Made by a program: the position numbers and the translations under genes. From Flavobacteriia bacterium (GTDB lineage Bacteria > Bacteroidota > Bacteroidia > Flavobacteriales_D > Crocinitomicaceae): 33,534 nt of DNA. Below, in pieces: positions 16,867 through 25,092 of this stretch (position 1 is the stretch's first letter; each line of letters starts with the position of its first letter). Where the stretch lies: positions 1-33,534 of the forward strand of contig RFQZ01000030.1 in NCBI GenBank assembly GCA_009924735.1. Reading direction: 5' to 3'. Below the pieces are notes generated by a model. It was not told where the DNA came from. It was given only the letters and a program-made list of their open reading frames with translations, and searched no databases.

Positions 16867-18320
16867 TTTGCAGTTCTCCATTTTCGCAGCAATCCCAACC
16901 AAGTTTCCCTGCTGAAGAAGGGGAGGTCTCTGTTCGCGGTGTAGGTGACAATGATGGCAATGGGGGTAAAGAACAATCCACTCATCCACATGCCAGCCCA
17001 CGGGGAAATGACATAGGTGTCAGCCAAATTATCCCCGATGCTCAAAATGATAAAATAAATCATAAAAACGAGGGCGGCAATGACGACAGGTGCGCCAAAT
17101 CCTCCTTTCTTGACCAAAGCGCCTAAGGGAGCGCCTACGAAAAAGAGTACAAGGATGGCATATGTTAATGCGAATTTTCGATGAAATTCTATCCAAAATT
17201 GATCTTCCTCATGTCCTACGGTTTCCAGAAATACACTTTGGTTGGTGATGTTTTCATTGATTTGGTAAAGTTTCGAAATTACATCACGCATAAGCAATTT
17301 TTTATCTTCAACAGGTATGTCTTCATAATACACCAAGCTTGCTTTTTGATTTTCTAAACTTGGGTCAAAATGGAAATTTTTGTTTTGAAGTGCTTGGGTT
17401 TGAAAGGAGGCAAAGCCACTTTTAACACCTTTGGAGAAATCTTTTTTCATGGTGACGACACGGTTGTGTAAGGAATCTGTGGCGTGGTTGATTTGAAACA
17501 CATTTAACATTTCAAATTTGTCTTGGAAAATCGCCTCGTCAGAACGCTTCAATGAAAAACCTGTAACGTTCATCTTGTAGGTAGCCCGCTCGAAGGTAGA
17601 GATTCGGTCAGGGTGGGTGCTGGATGCACCAGCGTTTGGCAAGCCAATGTTTAACATCTCGTAATTTGCCAGTTCCATTTCTTCAAAAATCGTCCCGTTT
17701 CGCAAGTCTAAAAACAAATAATTTCCGCTTACAGATCGGTAGATTTTCGCATGCTTTGCCTTGATGGTTTTGAGCGCATTTTGTTGGGAATGGTCGTAAA
17801 TGGTGATGCCATGAAACACACTGTCGCTCCCACTTTTTACCTTGATGGCGTATCCATCCAATTCTGTGGTGTAAACCCCCGGCTTGATGAGTGTGGAGAG
17901 TTTTGTGTTTTGAATGTCGTAAATCAAGGAATGCCACTTTAAATTGGCCACAGGGATCACGTAGTTGGCGAAATAAAAGGTAAAAAACGAAATTCCGATG
18001 ACAACTAGGGTAAGGGGTCGCATGATTTTTAACAGGGATAAGCCACTTGATTTCAATGCCGTTAACTCATTGCTTTCAGCCATGTTTCCAAAGGTCATTA
18101 AGGACGACAGTAGAATTGCGAGGGGTAAAGCCAGAGGAATAAGGCTTGCTGAGACATAAAACAAAAGTTCGAGAATCACCCAGATGCTGAGTCCTTTTCC
18201 CATGAGGTCATCGATGTATACCCAAAAAAATTGCATGATTAAAATGAACATGGATATCACCAAGGTGATGAAGAAGGGACCAATGAATGATCGAATACTG
18301 AACAGGTATAACCTTTTCAA
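16863..18320 (-). CDS. LptF/LptG-family (YjgP/YjgQ) permease
   Basis: This 485-residue inner-membrane protein matches the LptF/LptG family, which with LptB extracts lipopolysaccharide from the inner membrane for transport to the cell surface. Two N-terminal helices (about 12-33 and 48-72) are followed by the conserved cytoplasmic coupling helix MAESNELTALKSSGLS near 79-94, a third helix, a large periplasmic beta-jellyroll region at about 125-370, and three more helices to about residue 470. It is longer than the E. coli proteins (about 360), mainly in the periplasmic domain. It leads an operon with two glycosyltransferases joined by overlaps. TACCTTTG (minus, 18343-18336) lies 15 bases before its ATG. 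Confidence 0.88.
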   Translation of the reverse strand: MKRLYLFSIRSFIGPFFITLVISMFILIMQFFWVYIDDLMGKGLSIWVILELLFYVSASLIPLALPLAILLSSLMTFGNMAESNELTALKSSGLSLLKIMRPLTLVVIGISFFTFYFANYVIPVANLKWHSLIYDIQNTKLSTLIKPGVYTTELDGYAIKVKSGSDSVFHGITIYDHSQQNALKTIKAKHAKIYRSVSGNYLFLDLRNGTIFEEMELANYEMLNIGLPNAGASSTHPDRISTFERATYKMNVTGFSLKRSDEAIFQDKFEMLNVFQINHATDSLHNRVVTMKKDFSKGVKSGFASFQTQALQNKNFHFDPSLENQKASLVYYEDIPVEDKKLLMRDVISKLYQINENITNQSVFLETVGHEEDQFWIEFHRKFALTYAILVLFFVGAPLGALVKKGGFGAPVVIAALVFMIYFIILSIGDNLADTYVISPWAGMWMSGLFFTPIAIIVTYTANRDLPFFSRETWLGLLRKWRTAK

Positions 18321-18335
18321 AGATGAAATTTTTTA

Positions 18336-18343
18336 CAAAGGTA
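18336..18343 (-). promoter_or_regulatory. Predicted promoter -7 element of the LptF/G operon
   Basis: TACCTTTG on the minus strand matches TAnnTTTG. It lies between the START-like gene stop (18363) and the permease ATG (18320), 15 bases upstream of the latter, and predicts a separate start for the permease-glycosyltransferase operon. Confidence 0.48.
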
Positions 18344-18362
18344 GAATTACTGTCTGAATTAT

Positions 18363-18746
18363 TTATGCTCCGATGAGCCTACGAAGGGCATTGATTTGTT
18401 GATCCCATGTGCGCATCGCTGTATCCTTGTCCTCGGCGTATGCAAAATCGGTTACGATTAGATTTACCGTTTGGGTCATTGGGTCTACTTGGTGGGCAAT
18501 CTCGAAATACGTATCTAAACCCTCTTCGATGTCCTCAATCCACTGAAATTTTATTCTATGATTTGCTTTGTATGTAAGCAGTTTTGCCTCCTCTTCTTGT
18601 CCATCCCAACTAAAAACATAAAGGTCATTGGTATTATTCACGTCATCCGCAAACCATTCACTTAACCCACTTGCAGTGGATATTTTACTTTCTAAAACCC
18701 TTGGAGACGTTTTTAAAATGTACTCTAATTCAAATTTTTCTTTCAT
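18363..18746 (-). CDS. START-like domain (SRPBCC) protein
   Basis: The 127-residue protein has the helix-grip pattern of the AHSA1/START-like superfamily: an N-terminal strand FELEYIL, a helix with SGLSEWFADDV near 26-36, successive antiparallel strands (YVFSWDG, RIKFQWIED, TVNLIVTDF) and a long C-terminal helix with the WDQQINALRRLIG ending typical of the family. These proteins bind hydrophobic ligands in a cavity; no ligand is known for this Bacteroidota type. It lies 42 bases upstream of the LptF/G-type operon on the same strand, so the two may be co-transcribed. Confidence 0.78.
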   Translation of the reverse strand: MKEKFELEYILKTSPRVLESKISTASGLSEWFADDVNNTNDLYVFSWDGQEEEAKLLTYKANHRIKFQWIEDIEEGLDTYFEIAHQVDPMTQTVNLIVTDFAYAEDKDTAMRTWDQQINALRRLIGA

Positions 18747-18765
18747 AAATCCTTGAAATACCTAT

Positions 18766-18773
18766 TACCTTTG
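18766..18773 (+). promoter_or_regulatory. Predicted -7 element deciding the next gene's start
   Basis: TACCTTTG matches TAnnTTTG and lies 33 bases before the ATG at 18807. It falls inside the extra N-terminal codons of a longer TTG-started reading frame (18753), which argues that translation starts at 18807. Confidence 0.48.
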
Positions 18774-18806
18774 TTCTTTCAACGGCAAGATACGGAATTA
18801 AATCTA

Positions 18807-19541
18807 ATGAATTTACAAAATATTGGTGCTAAGGTTTTTAGGTACAGGGGACAAATTCCCGCATTGCTGTTGCTTCTTATTTTGCCCGTTGTATGTTTTT
18901 TTCCTTGTCCCATTTCTACTTTACTGGGTGATATATATGCCTTAAAATTACTTTCTTTCTCCTTCATTTTAAGTGGTGTTTTTTACAGAACCTATGCCGT
19001 TGGATTTCGGTTTGACCACAGTTCGGGTAGGAATCGGCACAACCAGGTCGCACAACATTTAAATATCACCGACGCTTATTCTATGTCTCAACATCCCCTC
19101 TATTTTTCAAATGGTTTGCTTTGGATGGGCATCTTGTTGGTGTTGGACAATTGTTTGGCATTCTGTATTGGTTGTTGCTATTACATTGTATTAAGTTCAG
19201 TAATCATCCGAACCGAAACTGTTTTTCTTGACAACACCTTTGGGGAGGAATATCGACAATGGAAAAAAAAACGCCCCGCTTTTCTACCAAATCCAATGAA
19301 GTATAAACGCGGAGCGAAAAGATTCAATTGGATGCGTGTCTTCGCAACCGAATATCCAAGTTGGGTATCCATTATAGCCAGTGTATTGGCACTACACATT
19401 CTTAAAAATTCAATTGAATCGAATACATTCAGTTTTGGAAAAGGAGATTTGCAATTGGTGGTCGTTGGCCTGGTTGTGGGTTTTTCTGGAAGGTTTTACA
19501 AATACATCGTTGTACGCAAATGGCTTAAAAAGTCAATTTGA
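18807..19541 (+). CDS. Isoprenylcysteine methyltransferase-like membrane protein
   Basis: The 244-residue multi-pass membrane protein belongs to the ICMT/phospholipid N-methyltransferase-like family. The conserved cofactor-site region is present: YSMSQHPLYFSNGLLWMG, equivalent to the family's RHPxYxG block, and the later RTETVFLDNTFGEEY with RQWKKKRPAFLP, equivalent to the E..L...FG..Y..Y blocks. About four helices precede or surround these, and two more hydrophobic segments lie in the C-terminal third. Bacterial members methylate lipids or unknown small substrates; the target here is unknown. The ATG at 18807 is preferred over a TTG 18 codons upstream because a -7 element lies between them. 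The 3' end overlaps recR by 17 bases. Confidence 0.75.
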   Translation: MNLQNIGAKVFRYRGQIPALLLLLILPVVCFFPCPISTLLGDIYALKLLSFSFILSGVFYRTYAVGFRFDHSSGRNRHNQVAQHLNITDAYSMSQHPLYFSNGLLWMGILLVLDNCLAFCIGCCYYIVLSSVIIRTETVFLDNTFGEEYRQWKKKRPAFLPNPMKYKRGAKRFNWMRVFATEYPSWVSIIASVLALHILKNSIESNTFSFGKGDLQLVVVGLVVGFSGRFYKYIVVRKWLKKSI

Positions 19542-20136
19542 ATTCCAAACGCTGTTGAAGCGATCTTCCCAAGGTGAGTTCATCTGCATATTGAATCTCG
19601 GTACCGACTGAAACGCCCCTCGACAAAGTTGTAATTAACAACCCCTCGCGTTGAATTTTCTTGAACAAATAAAAATGCGTTGTGTCTCCTTCCATGTTTG
19701 GACTTAAGGCAAAAATGACTTCTTCGAGCTCGTTTTTATTGGCTTTCTCAACCAAACCCTCAATGTTTAGGTCCTGCGGTCCGATGCCATCCATTGGAGA
19801 AATCACCCCGCCGAGCACATGGTAGTGACCTTTGTAGGTTTGGGTACTTTCTATGGCCATTACATCTCGAATGTCCTCAACAACGCAGATTAATTTAGGG
19901 TTCCTTTTTGGATCTGTACAGATGGAACAAATGGTCGTGTCCGCAAGGTTTCCGCACGATGAGCATTGGAAGGTGTGTGATTTGAGTTGTACGATGGATT
20001 CAATGAAGGCATGAATGTCATCAATGGACTTTTGGTGCATGTGCAAAGCCAAGCGCAATGCTGTCCTTTTGCCTATTCCAGGTAGGGTTGCAATTTGTTC
20101 AGTTGCTTTTTCTAGGTACTTCGATGGAATATGCAT
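19525..20136 (-). CDS. recR: Recombination mediator RecR
   Basis: RecR works with RecO and RecF to load RecA at gaps in single-stranded DNA. With the 20136 start the protein has 203 residues, normal for the family. The helix-hairpin-helix LPGIGKRTALRLA is at 18-30, the Cys4 zinc finger uses Cys58, 61, 70 and 73, and the Toprim domain starts at CVVEDIRD (84-91) with GGVISPMDGIGP at 109-120. A longer open frame back to 20403 runs antisense to smpB and adds 89 residues with no family similarity, so it is rejected. TAATTTTG (minus, 20147-20140) ends three bases before the ATG. Confidence 0.95.
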   Translation of the reverse strand: MHIPSKYLEKATEQIATLPGIGKRTALRLALHMHQKSIDDIHAFIESIVQLKSHTFQCSSCGNLADTTICSICTDPKRNPKLICVVEDIRDVMAIESTQTYKGHYHVLGGVISPMDGIGPQDLNIEGLVEKANKNELEEVIFALSPNMEGDTTHFYLFKKIQREGLLITTLSRGVSVGTEIQYADELTLGRSLQQRLEFKLTF

Positions 20137-20181
20137 GTTCAAAATTAATAATTTTAATAAGGCTTTGCGTAAATTTGTCAA
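20137..20181. promoter_or_regulatory. Divergent recR/smpB promoter region
   Basis: Only 45 bases separate the two ATGs. They contain TAATTTTG on the minus strand (20147-20140), three bases from recR, and TAAATTTG on the plus strand (20170-20177), four bases from smpB. Both are exact TAnnTTTG. The upstream halves of the two promoters must overlap, so expression of the two genes may be linked by competition. Confidence 0.55.
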
Positions 20182-20634
20182 ATGGCCCAGCCTCAAATCA
20201 ACATCAAAAATAAACGCGCCCGTTTTGAATACCACTTGGAAGATGTCTTTCAAGCAGGAATTCAATTGGCCGGTACGGAGATTAAGAGCATTCGAAATGG
20301 AAAGGCCAGTATCTTGGAAGCTTATTGTATTTTCAGTGAAGGGGAAGTCTGGATTCGAAACATGTTTATCAATGAATATGAAAACGGTAGCTTTTACAAC
20401 CACAAACCAAGGGCGGATCGTAAATTGCTTCTGAACCGAAAGGAAATAGTAAGAATCGAGAAATACCTTAAAATAAAAGGGAATACGCTCATTCCTTTGA
20501 AGCTATTTTTGTCTGAAAAAGGTTGGGTAAAAGTAGAGATTGCTTGCGCTGTAGGTAAAAAAATGCACGACAAGCGACACGATTTAAAACTGAAGGACGA
20601 TCAGCGAGAAATGAACAGGGCGCTTAAACGTTAG
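20182..20634 (+). CDS. smpB: tmRNA-binding protein SmpB
   Basis: SmpB binds tmRNA (SsrA) and brings it to stalled ribosomes for trans-translation. The 150-residue protein has the family's features in order: NKRARFEYHLEDVFQAGIQL near 10-29, GTEIKSIRNGKASI at 31-44, an oligonucleotide-binding beta-barrel, and a basic C-terminal tail with KKMHDKRHDLKLKD near 126-139 that folds in the decoding channel. Length is typical. No tmRNA gene was recognised in this window. The gene ends with a four-base overlap (TTAG, 20631-20634) with the convergent LolA-family gene. Confidence 0.95.
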   Translation: MAQPQINIKNKRARFEYHLEDVFQAGIQLAGTEIKSIRNGKASILEAYCIFSEGEVWIRNMFINEYENGSFYNHKPRADRKLLLNRKEIVRIEKYLKIKGNTLIPLKLFLSEKGWVKVEIACAVGKKMHDKRHDLKLKDDQREMNRALKR

Positions 20635-21275
20635 TTTTTTATCACCTTGTAACTCGGGTAATTCTTTTTGTCAAACACAAATTTTGTGTCTTTCACATCC
20701 GGGTTGGACGTGAACTTACTCAGTGAATAGGTGATTACGGTACCATCGTTGGATTTTAATACCGCTTTTTTAAGCTCGTTGGAAGACCTGGAAATGTATA
20801 AAACGATGGTATTGTAATCCGCATTTTTAGGGTTTTTAGGATATAAATCGATCACGTCGACCCCTTCGCCAGAAATTTTATCCTCTTTAATGAATTTGTT
20901 TTTAAAACCAGATTCCCAAATGGTCATTAGTTTTTTTGGATTTACTGCGTCGTCGTCTCCTTCCGCATCAGATTCATACACCTCTTTGTCTTTTGCGACA
21001 ACGGTCCAGGATTTTAATCCATTGCAAATGATTGCATTGTCGCCGTAGGTAGCGTAGTATTTGTTTCCTTTAACCCATCCTTTTCCGGATAGGTTGTCGT
21101 TTTGACCCGTCCCCTCGTTTTTCATGGTAGCATTGAACTCAATGTAAAAAGATTTCAATCCCTTGATTTTGGTGGAGAGCTTGTTAAGGATTTTTTGTGA
21201 CTTGCTTTCTTGTGCGAATCCCTGTCCTAAGGAGATGAAAGCGAATAATAAAAGCGTAAAAGAAAAGGATTTCAT
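20631..21275 (-). CDS. LolA-family outer-membrane lipoprotein carrier
   Basis: The 214-residue protein has a signal peptide (hydrophobic 6-18, cleavage after GFAQ at about 22) and the LolA-type sequence: KILNKLSTKIKGLKSFYIEF, then GKGWVKGNKYYAT, a WESGFKNKF helix region and a C-terminal sheet ending KNYPSYKVIKN. LolA proteins are periplasmic shuttles that carry lipoproteins from LolCDE to the outer membrane. No LolB or LolCDE lies nearby. TAATTTTC (minus, 21307-21300), one mismatch from TAnnTTTG, lies 24 bases upstream and may be its promoter. Confidence 0.8.
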   Translation of the reverse strand: MKSFSFTLLLFAFISLGQGFAQESKSQKILNKLSTKIKGLKSFYIEFNATMKNEGTGQNDNLSGKGWVKGNKYYATYGDNAIICNGLKSWTVVAKDKEVYESDAEGDDDAVNPKKLMTIWESGFKNKFIKEDKISGEGVDVIDLYPKNPKNADYNTIVLYISRSSNELKKAVLKSNDGTVITYSLSKFTSNPDVKDTKFVFDKKNYPSYKVIKN

Positions 21276-21323
21276 AGGTAAATTTTCAGTGCAAATATCG
21301 AAAATTATACCATGAATTAAAAA

Positions 21324-24300
21324 CTACCATCGAAGCAAGGATTTTTTTATGGAAGTAGTCCCATCACCCACCTCTAAATAGTAGTTTCCTTTCGCATATT
21401 TTGCTAAATCTATTTCGATTGAATAGGTTCCTTCCTCAAACATTACGTGGTCCAAAATCGTTGCAATTTTTTGACCTTGAAGGTTGTAGGAGTCCATGGT
21501 TATCACCATTTGCTCAGAGACAATCAGCTGAACCATCGTACTTTCAGCAGCAGGATTCGGGCTTGGGTTGGTTAGGTCAAACAATTGGCCTTCCAACAAC
21601 AAACATCCTTGATTATTCAATAAACTTTCTTCCTTAATGTTTTCAAAAGGTTCTACCTCCGCATTCACACACAGAAGGTCCGAAATTTCATTCTGTCCCA
21701 AAGAGCCTAACATTGGACTTGATGGAAAAACATAAATGTAATTTTGTCCCGGTAAAATGACTTGGGTACATAGGTTTTCAAAAAGCACGTTGTTCGAAAG
21801 GGACAAGCGCAGTGTACAGCTGTCGATGAGAATGGTTCCCTGGTTTTCTAAGGTTACGCCCAGAAACGATTGGCCGTTGATTTCAGACAAGTACAATTGG
21901 GATATGCCAAGCTCAAGAACACGCCCAAGGATAGGCACCGTAACAATCGTTGTGTCAATACAGCCAATTGCGTTGGAACCAATGCAAAGGACTTCCAGCG
22001 TATCATCTTGCAAAGAATCAGGCACGAAGTATTGAATGGCATTCAAGGTGTCTATTGCTTCATTGCCAATTTGCCATTGTAGGGAATTGTAGCCAAATCC
22101 TGTTGGCGTGAAGGTCGCTTCCGATCCCGCAAGGCAAACCTGGGGATTAACGGTGAAAGCAGTGCTCAATCCAGGTTTTACATCCACTAAAATCAACGTA
22201 TCAGAAATACAACCTTGATCTGAGGTAACACTTAATGTTACATATTGAATTCCATTTGTCAAAAATTGGTAACTAGAATTACTGAATGGGTAGTTGTATT
22301 GCAAATTAACTTCCCAGTTGGTACCGATAATTGTTCCTAGTGGAATGGTGGAGGAATCCGTGAAGGTGGTCCATGAGTTTTTACAAGATGGGCCAACCAT
22401 CCAATCTAGAATTGGATTTGGATGAATAGTAATTGTTTGTATGCTAGTATCAGAACACCCATTACTTGATTGGACGATTAGCTGTACGTTGTACTGACCA
22501 AAATTTTGATACTGCTTAGCAAAGGAAGGGTTAATTGCTTGCGTGTTGTCTCCATAATCCCATGAATTAAGGATTATCGTTGAGGTATCTGAAACAGAAC
22601 TTGTATTGTTAAATAATACATTGTTTGATTCACATGTATTGTTAAAGGAGAATTGCGAAATCGGCGCCGGAAAAATATATAAAGGATCGATAATCGTATC
22701 TAAACAACCATAAACATCACTTGCAATCAATTCGATGTTGTAGGTTCCTGCTGCTCCAAATAAATGAGTGGGGGAAGCTAGTATACTGGTATTTAATGCG
22801 CCTGAACTTGCTTGTCCAAAATTCCATTGATAGTTGTTTAATGCAGCATTACCAATGTTATTTGCTTGAAATGAAATGTTATCATTAGAACAATCATCGA
22901 TATTGGACAAGGTTAAAATCGGACGAGGATGGATAAAAATACTGAAAGTATCATGTATGATACAGTTCGCTGTTGATAATATGCTGATATTTCCCGACAG
23001 CCATCCAGTATTAGTTGGGAGTACAGAAATAGACGAAGAAGAAAAATTTTGGCCGTTACTAAATGTCCATGTACTGGATAAAATTTGATTAGGCAATGAA
23101 ATCGTGCTACTTTCAGTTAGATTGATAGAGGTGTTTTGGCAAGCGAAAGGAGGACTTGAATAGATTAAATTTGCTCCAATTCCAGCAACAATTACATTGA
23201 TGGTATCTTGAGCTATGCAATTATTTATATTGGTTGTTTGAACAGAATAAACTCCGGAGGTTTGAATCGGAAAGGTAGGGTTAGTGGATCCGTCTTGCCA
23301 TAAATAATTAATTGTCTGTAAAGCGCCACTGTGGAGTGAAAGTATATTATTTGTACATAAAGTTGTGTCTGGTCCTAGATTCGCTGAAAAAGGATATAAA
23401 TCAGTAGTAATGACCAATGTATCTGTTCTAATAAAACATCCCGTTGCATCGGTTATTTTAAGGTAGTAGCTTCCAGATTGTGTTATGTTAAAATTATTGG
23501 TAGTGGCACCGTTTTGCCATAAGAAGGTATAGTTCGCTGGTGGATAACTGGTTTGCCATTGAATGTTATTTCCTGCACATAGTATGCCCGAAAATTGCGG
23601 GAAATTATCTTTGTGTGGCGGATAGATAATAATCGAATCAACAGTTACATTTCCAAGAAAATCGGTGGCGGTTAACCAATATGTGCCTGGTTTATTGACA
23701 ATTAATTTCGATGCTGTAGTTCCATTTGACCATAAGTAAGCGGCATATTTAGATTGCGCTTTAAGTTGGAAAATGGTACATAAACTGTTGCTTGGCATGA
23801 TGGTGTCTTTTCCTAAGGATACCGGCGGGGCATATTTATAACGCAGGTAGGAATCCACCAAGGATTTGTTTGGTAGGCTTAGTTCATTATTATAAATCAA
23901 GATTTCACCTATGTCTCCTTGGTAATAACGTGTAATGATTCCTCCAAATTTGCCAATTTTTAGTGATGCCGTAGAATTTGGTAAAACGGATGGAATGGCA
24001 TTCACAATTGATGTATTCAATGAAGTTGAATTTTTATAATACTTCACTTTATTTGTTAATGTTCCATTGTAAACTAAGTTAAGGATGGAAGGTTGCAACA
24101 ATTGCATATTCGCATTCGTAGTTATTACCTTTTGATTACCTGCATCATTAATTAACAATGCTGGCGCAAACATTAATTGATTGCTAGTGGCAAAATCAGT
24201 TTGAAAAACCCATGATCCTTGGGTTTGATAATCCCATTTTGCCAAAATGGTTTTATTCGTGGCAAGAATAGTCGGTTTAACAAGGACATGCATAGAGAAT

Positions 24301-24920
24301 TGATCTGTGTAATCAATAGAAAAGTTATCTAAAATTTCTAGAAAATCATCGGTGCCATCAAATCTAAAAATAGGTTTGTTGTTCGTCAAGCTATCAGATG
24401 CGATAAAAAGCGGTCGTTGCGTATTATTGTTTTGAAATGCATTGTTTAAGTTGCCGGATTGGTCACTTACGGACTGCACGTTTGCTCCCGCTAGGCTTAC
24501 GTTTAAACTGGGGTTTAACCAGAGCGTTAAGCCATTTATCGAATTAGGATTGAATAGTAAAAATGATCGAGTCGTGGACCAGGGGGATGGTACAGCATTA
24601 AAGATGCTTCTTACCCGCCAAAAATGCTTTTGACCTACGCCAACCAGCGCAGGTGGGGTATACCAATTGTAATTCGTGTTGGCGGAATACAATAAAGTGA
24701 TAAAGTTGGTATCTGTCGATAATTGAAATTCATATTGAACCGTATTATAATAATCTTTGTTCCAAGTAAATTTTATAGTTGTTGAGGTAGTTATTTCATT
24801 ATTATGTGGATAAAGCAACGTAGGAACATATTGGGATAAAGCGGAAAATTTTAAACTCAAAAATCCAATGAACAATACTATGGAAATGCGAATTTTTTGC
24901 TTTTGTAGTATTAACTTCAT
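21324..24920 (-). CDS. Large T9SS-exported multidomain surface protein
   Basis: This 1198-residue protein has a signal peptide (1-30, ending SALSQ), a fibronectin-III-like domain at about 32-122, a LamG/concanavalin-like domain at about 128-365 (DGTDDFLE, then GDIGEILIYN), three Ig-like repeats with LWxxG motifs at 395-400, 466-471 and 539-544, PKD-like domains at about 660-915, and a CARDB-like domain near 1001-1106. The T9SS type A sorting domain starts at NPSPNP (1118) and ends KKSLLRW. It should be exported through the outer membrane and anchored or released at the cell surface. Adhesion or glycan binding is plausible; no catalytic residues are seen. Many Asn, Ser and Thr residues suggest a shear-exposed adhesin-like stalk. 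Confidence 0.88.
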   Translation of the reverse strand: MKLILQKQKIRISIVLFIGFLSLKFSALSQYVPTLLYPHNNEITTSTTIKFTWNKDYYNTVQYEFQLSTDTNFITLLYSANTNYNWYTPPALVGVGQKHFWRVRSIFNAVPSPWSTTRSFLLFNPNSINGLTLWLNPSLNVSLAGANVQSVSDQSGNLNNAFQNNNTQRPLFIASDSLTNNKPIFRFDGTDDFLEILDNFSIDYTDQFSMHVLVKPTILATNKTILAKWDYQTQGSWVFQTDFATSNQLMFAPALLINDAGNQKVITTNANMQLLQPSILNLVYNGTLTNKVKYYKNSTSLNTSIVNAIPSVLPNSTASLKIGKFGGIITRYYQGDIGEILIYNNELSLPNKSLVDSYLRYKYAPPVSLGKDTIMPSNSLCTIFQLKAQSKYAAYLWSNGTTASKLIVNKPGTYWLTATDFLGNVTVDSIIIYPPHKDNFPQFSGILCAGNNIQWQTSYPPANYTFLWQNGATTNNFNITQSGSYYLKITDATGCFIRTDTLVITTDLYPFSANLGPDTTLCTNNILSLHSGALQTINYLWQDGSTNPTFPIQTSGVYSVQTTNINNCIAQDTINVIVAGIGANLIYSSPPFACQNTSINLTESSTISLPNQILSSTWTFSNGQNFSSSSISVLPTNTGWLSGNISILSTANCIIHDTFSIFIHPRPILTLSNIDDCSNDNISFQANNIGNAALNNYQWNFGQASSGALNTSILASPTHLFGAAGTYNIELIASDVYGCLDTIIDPLYIFPAPISQFSFNNTCESNNVLFNNTSSVSDTSTIILNSWDYGDNTQAINPSFAKQYQNFGQYNVQLIVQSSNGCSDTSIQTITIHPNPILDWMVGPSCKNSWTTFTDSSTIPLGTIIGTNWEVNLQYNYPFSNSSYQFLTNGIQYVTLSVTSDQGCISDTLILVDVKPGLSTAFTVNPQVCLAGSEATFTPTGFGYNSLQWQIGNEAIDTLNAIQYFVPDSLQDDTLEVLCIGSNAIGCIDTTIVTVPILGRVLELGISQLYLSEINGQSFLGVTLENQGTILIDSCTLRLSLSNNVLFENLCTQVILPGQNYIYVFPSSPMLGSLGQNEISDLLCVNAEVEPFENIKEESLLNNQGCLLLEGQLFDLTNPSPNPAAESTMVQLIVSEQMVITMDSYNLQGQKIATILDHVMFEEGTYSIEIDLAKYAKGNYYLEVGDGTTSIKKSLLRW

Positions 24921-25092
24921 CTTATATGATAGATTTTAATAAATAAAATTACACAAAAATAATTCTATGAATAGCTGATGAAACAAATAAAAATATTAAA
25001 ATTACACCGCTACTTTTACAACCAGTTTTACAGAAATAATTAGTAAAACAAAATTGACATAAAAGTCAAGCCAACCAAATTACGGATTAACT
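24921..25092. promoter_or_regulatory. AT-rich divergent intergenic region
   Basis: This 172-base gap separates the divergent T9SS protein gene and the polysaccharide locus, so it must hold promoters for both. It is strongly AT-rich. I see no exact TAnnTTTG: TAATTTTA on the minus strand, upstream of the T9SS gene, and TACTTTTA on the plus strand near 25011-25018 are one mismatch away. No hairpin, riboswitch or repeat was recognised. Confidence 0.4.

Noticed and set aside
16867..17001. A longer start for the first LptF/G-linked glycosyltransferase
   Set aside because: The 45 extra residues are inside the permease gene in another frame and are Cys/His-rich shadow sequence; the ATGA overlap at 16866 is the natural start.
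18753..18806. TTG-started extension of the ICMT-like protein
   Set aside because: It contains a TAnnTTTG element within its codons; the ATG at 18807 gives a good membrane protein start.
20137..20403. An 89-residue N-terminal extension of recR
   Set aside because: It lies antisense to smpB, has no RecR-family similarity and would cross the smpB promoter. The 20136 ATG gives the normal 203 residues and has its own -7 element.
21324..24920. A glycoside hydrolase or peptidase function for the large T9SS protein
   Set aside because: Only binding-type beta-sandwich modules are visible; I saw no catalytic motif.
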